Below are positions 61,593-64,000 of a stretch of DNA of 64,000 bases, piece by piece. How positions within the stretch are numbered: position 1 is the stretch's first letter; every line of letters begins with the position of its first letter. Origin of the DNA: an uncultured bacterium (GTDB taxonomy: Bacteria; Sysuimicrobiota; Sysuimicrobiia; Sysuimicrobiales; Sysuimicrobiaceae); assembly GCA_938028835.1 (NCBI GenBank), contig CALIMJ010000008.1, forward strand, positions 62,001 to 126,000, in the 5' to 3' direction. The translations under genes and the position numbers were made by a program. A model generated the notes under the pieces. The model had not been told where the DNA came from and did not search any database. It saw nothing but the letters and a program-made list of their open reading frames with translations.

Positions 61593-62303
61593 GTGAGCGC
61601 TCGGCTGGCCTGGCGCGTGGACCTCCCCGGGATCGCGGACTACCGGGCGACCTGGGAGCTCCAGCGCCGCCTGGTGGCACTGCGCCAACGCGGAGAGGTG
61701 CCGGACCTGCTCCTGCTGGTGGAGCACCCACCCGTCATCACCTGCGGTCGGGCCACCCGGCCCGAGCACCTGCCGGTGGGGCGGGAGACCCTGAAGCGCA
61801 TGGGGTTCGGCGTGTTCGACATCGAGCGGGGCGGCAGCGTCACCTACCACGGCCCCGGGCAGCTGGTGGGCTACCCCATCGTGGACCTGCGGGCCTACGG
61901 CGAGAACGTGGTGGGCTACGTGCGGATGCTGGAGGAGTGCGTGATCCGCACCGTGCGGGCGTACGGGATCGAGGCCGTCCGACGGCCGGGCTTCCCCGGG
62001 GTGTGGGTCGGCGAGGAGAAGATCGCGGCGGTGGGGGTCGCCGTGAAGCGACGGGTGACCCTGCACGGCTTCGCGCTGAACGTGAACCCGAACCTTGACC
62101 ACTTCCGGGTTATCAACCCGTGCGGCATCGGCTACGTCCCGACCTCCATGCAGAAGCTCCTGGGCCGGCCCGTGCCCGTGGAGGAGGTGCGGGAGGGCTG
62201 CGCGCGGGCCTTCGAGGAAGTCTTCGGGGTCCGGCTGGAACGCCTCCCTTCATACCGGCTGGCCCCCGAACCCGCGCCCGCAGAACCCCTCCGTACGTCG
62301 TGA
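61593..62303 (+). CDS. lipB: Octanoyltransferase LipB
   Basis: A 236-residue enzyme that moves octanoyl from acyl carrier protein to lipoyl-domain proteins. GGSVTYHGPGQLVGYPI, the conserved Lys in KIAAVGVAVKR and catalytic Cys in NPCGIGYVPTSM are intact. GTG 61593 after GGGAGAGGGAG gives the usual N-terminus (WRVDLPGIADYRATWELQ); an ATG at 61527 would add 22 residues. No lipA is seen here. Confidence 0.93.
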   Translation: MSARLAWRVDLPGIADYRATWELQRRLVALRQRGEVPDLLLLVEHPPVITCGRATRPEHLPVGRETLKRMGFGVFDIERGGSVTYHGPGQLVGYPIVDLRAYGENVVGYVRMLEECVIRTVRAYGIEAVRRPGFPGVWVGEEKIAAVGVAVKRRVTLHGFALNVNPNLDHFRVINPCGIGYVPTSMQKLLGRPVPVEEVREGCARAFEEVFGVRLERLPSYRLAPEPAPAEPLRTS

Positions 62304-62312
62304 GACCTCCCT

Positions 62313-63869
62313 TTACCCTCCGGCCTCACCCCAGGGGAGGCCCGACGATCTCGATGCCGTACCGCAGGGCGGTCTCCGCCAGCACGGCCGCGGCTTCTGG
62401 CGTGGGCGGACCGCCGGAAGGCGGCAGTTCCGGACGGAGGGCGGGCCGCGCCATGGCGCGGACGAAGTCCTCGAAGTCCCGCCCCGCGGTGACCGTGAGC
62501 CAGCGGGCTCGGTCGGAGACGACCCGGTAGGTGTGCGGCACACCTTTCGGAGCCAGCAGGGCTTCTCCGGAACCAATGGTCGGGCAGCGGCGGCGCGCGT
62601 CCACCGGTACCCTTCCACCCAGTAGCCCCGGACGTTCCAGAAGGGCCACAGGGAGGCCGCGAGCCGCCGCAGGGTGTTGTGGTCTCCCACCTGGGCCGAC
62701 CACTCCAGGACGTGGCGCAGGTTGTCATGCTCCTGTTCCAGCACCGCGAGCCACTGCCGCTGCTCGGGGCCTCGAAGGGCCCGTCCGGCCCGCTCCCCCA
62801 GGGCCAACAGGTGGTACGCGAGGCGGACCTCCACCGCCTTCCGCTCACCGGCCGCCTCCAGCCGTTCCAGGCCGAACTCCCGGATGGTGTCCAGCATGCG
62901 GAAACGCGGCCCCGCCTCCCGCAGCTGGCTGCGGACGAGGCTCTTGTCCACGAGGCCACGGATCACGTCCAACGCCTCGCCCCGCTCCAACCCGCAGACC
63001 GCTGCCGCGGCGTCCACGTTCCACCCGCTGGGGAACGCGCTCAGGGTGCGGAAGGCGCTCTGCTCCCGAGGAGTCAGCAGGGCGTAGCTCCACCCCACCG
63101 CGGCTCGCAGGGTGCGGTGCCGCTCCGGCACGTCCCGGGCAGAGCGGGTGAGCAGGGACAGCCGGTGGTCCAAGCGTTGTAGGATCGCCTGGGCCGGAAG
63201 GACCTTGAGCACCGGGGCTGCCAGTTCCAGCGCCAGCGGGAGCCCGTCGAGGCGGACGCAGATCTCTGCCACCGCGTGCGCGTTGGCGGGGTTGAGCCGG
63301 AACGTGGGGAGGACGGCGGTGGCCCGGGCAAGCAGCAGGGCGACGGAGGGTACCGCGGCGAGCTGGGCCAAGGAAGGGCGGTTGCGCAGCTCCGGCAGTT
63401 CCAGGGGCTCCAGCGCCACCAGGTGCTCCCCGCGCAGGCCGAGGGGCTCGCGGCTGGTGGCGAGCACTTTCAGGTCGGGGACGGCCTCCAGCAACTGACC
63501 CACGGCTTCCGCGGCTTGGAGCAGGTGCTCGAAGTTGTCCAGGGACAGAAGGACTGTCCGACCTCCCAGGGCCTCCGCGAGCCTCTCCAGGAGCACCCCC
63601 GGCCGTACGGTCCGGACCTGCAGAGCGTGCGCCACCTTGGCCAGCAGCAGGGAAGGATCGCGCAGGGGCACCAAGTCGACGAAAGCGGTCCGGTCGAAAC
63701 GCGAGCGGACGGTCCGCGTGACCTCCACCGCGAGGCGCGTCTTACCTACTCCCGGGGGGCCCGTGAGGGTGAGCAGCCGCACGTCCCGACGCGCGAGCCG
63801 ACCGGTGACCTCCGCGAGCTCCCGCTCCCGCCCCACCAGCGGGTCTTCCGGCGCCGGCAACCACCCCAC
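62313..63869 (-). CDS. AfsR/LuxR-type NB-ARC ATPase, truncated and joined to foreign sequence
   Basis: The first about 430 of 518 residues are a predicted STAND ATPase: PLVGRERELAEVTGRL, Walker A TGPPGVGKTRLAVEV, LLSLDNFEHLL (Walker B) and the ARC segment GLPLALELAA, then the winged helix and helical region. Normal members continue into TPR repeats and a LuxR HTH. Here, near 62580-62600, the frame runs into sequence whose other frame encodes a cupin end, so the last about 90 residues (basic, Pro/Arg/Ser-rich) look meaningless. It starts at GTG 63869 without any N-terminal effector domain. Probably a broken gene, though the frame stays open. Confidence 0.65.
   Translation of the reverse strand: MGWLPAPEDPLVGRERELAEVTGRLARRDVRLLTLTGPPGVGKTRLAVEVTRTVRSRFDRTAFVDLVPLRDPSLLLAKVAHALQVRTVRPGVLLERLAEALGGRTVLLSLDNFEHLLQAAEAVGQLLEAVPDLKVLATSREPLGLRGEHLVALEPLELPELRNRPSLAQLAAVPSVALLLARATAVLPTFRLNPANAHAVAEICVRLDGLPLALELAAPVLKVLPAQAILQRLDHRLSLLTRSARDVPERHRTLRAAVGWSYALLTPREQSAFRTLSAFPSGWNVDAAAAVCGLERGEALDVIRGLVDKSLVRSQLREAGPRFRMLDTIREFGLERLEAAGERKAVEVRLAYHLLALGERAGRALRGPEQRQWLAVLEQEHDNLRHVLEWSAQVGDHNTLRRLAASLWPFWNVRGYWVEGYRWTRAAAARPLVPEKPCWLRKVCRTPTGSSPTEPAGSRSPRGGTSRTSSAPWRGPPSVRNCRLPAVRPRQKPRPCWRRPPCGTASRSSGLPWGEAGG
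62326..62592 (-). pseudogene. C-terminal remnant of a cupin-domain protein
   Basis: In a different minus-strand frame from the ATPase, about 88 residues read as the end of a cupin protein: GSGEALLAPKGVPHTYRV (cupin motif 2), WLTVTAGRDFEDFVRAM and the ending TALRYGIEIVGPP. The N-terminal half is absent. A deletion appears to have joined this 3' end to the ATPase gene. Confidence 0.65.
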
Positions 63870-63980
63870 CCCACCAGCTTACACCCGAGGAGTAAGGACT
63901 TTCCTCGGTGCCGTGATAGACTGCTGCGTAGGCGGCGGGCCTGTCGGCCTGCCGATGGACTCGCGAGGAGGTGCTGAGGA

Positions 63981-64000
63981 ATGCCAACGGTTTACCTGCC
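63981..64000 (+). CDS. Start of a gene running off the right edge
   Basis: ATG at 63981 with GAGGAGG at 63965-63971 opens a frame beginning MPTVYLP, cut after six complete codons and part of a seventh. Too short to identify; the opening resembles the start of some cupin proteins, which would fit the cupin remnant nearby, but this is speculation. A TAGACT at 63917-63922 may be its -10. Confidence 0.4.

Overview
The window is about 64 kb of very GC-rich bacterial DNA. It is densely packed, with almost every gene on the plus strand, many GTG or TTG starts and many 1-4 base stop/start overlaps. The gene set (rod-shape mre/PBP2/RodA cluster, SpoIID/LytB-like protein, DUF2905, DUF4321, DUF1292, YebC, LivKHMGF, SigB-like sigma factor, ANTAR regulator, cbb3-like and Rieske/cytochrome b genes) suggests an aerobic, deep-branching member of the Terrabacteria. 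Sysuimicrobiota/CSP1-3, Armatimonadota and deep Firmicutes-like lineages are all possible. No rRNA or other decisive taxonomic marker is present, so this placement is inference.

Layout. 1-0.5 kb: 3' end of a polysaccharide-deacetylase-like gene. 0.7-6.3 kb: a complete branched-chain amino-acid-type ABC importer (LivK, H, M, G, F); LivM carries an unusually long N-terminus. 6.4-8.2 kb: a cupredoxin, a highly structured leader before a small anchored protein, and tRNA-Ala(CGC) with a partial copy of its 3' end. 8.2-18.4 kb: peroxiredoxin, PBP1A, YebC, RuvCAB, DUF2905, SpoIID-like, YajC, glutamate dehydrogenase and an HD-domain protein. 18.4-23.7 kb: the C5 haem pathway operon hemA-C-D-B-L behind a recognisable promoter. 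23.7-26.6 kb: glycosyltransferase, PIG-L deacetylase and a BshC-like protein. 26.6-29.1 kb: cytochrome c maturation genes ccmA-E.

29.3-36.7 kb is the most unusual region. It encodes a dihaem cytochrome c lipoprotein, a Tat-type Rieske protein, a cytochrome b that keeps the haem bL histidines but has Arg and Tyr where the haem bH histidines should be, two tiny membrane proteins, a second cytochrome b with all four haem histidines fused to a two-cluster ferredoxin domain, an MvhD-like iron-sulfur protein, a 38-residue membrane peptide, a CcoN-like oxidase subunit that appears to have lost the CuB histidine pair, a CcoO-like cytochrome c and a second cytochrome c. Together they look like a rewired quinol:cytochrome c oxidoreductase in which the low-potential electron could pass to or from ferredoxin/MvhD centres. 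Haem synthesis, cytochrome maturation and this chain lie close together, so 18-37 kb reads as one haem-to-respiration locus, ending in a polyprenyl diphosphate synthase that probably makes the quinone tail.

37.7-41.3 kb: PdtaS/PdtaR-like two-component pair, holin-like protein, TatA, DUF4321 and RadC. 41.4-48.4 kb: mreBCD, mrdA, rodA, rng. 48.4-54.8 kb: alaS, ruvX, DUF1292, mltG, YqeG-like phosphatase, roadblock protein and SLT transglycosylase. 55-57.3 kb: two orphan solute-binding proteins (ABC type and TAXI-TRAP type). 57.3-61.4 kb: a signalling island of MerR, DUF4388-like proteins, a multi-span membrane protein, a SigB-like sigma factor and a roadblock protein. 61.5-64 kb: lipB, then on the minus strand an AfsR-type ATPase gene truncated and joined out of frame to a cupin remnant, and the first codons of a new plus-strand gene at the right edge.
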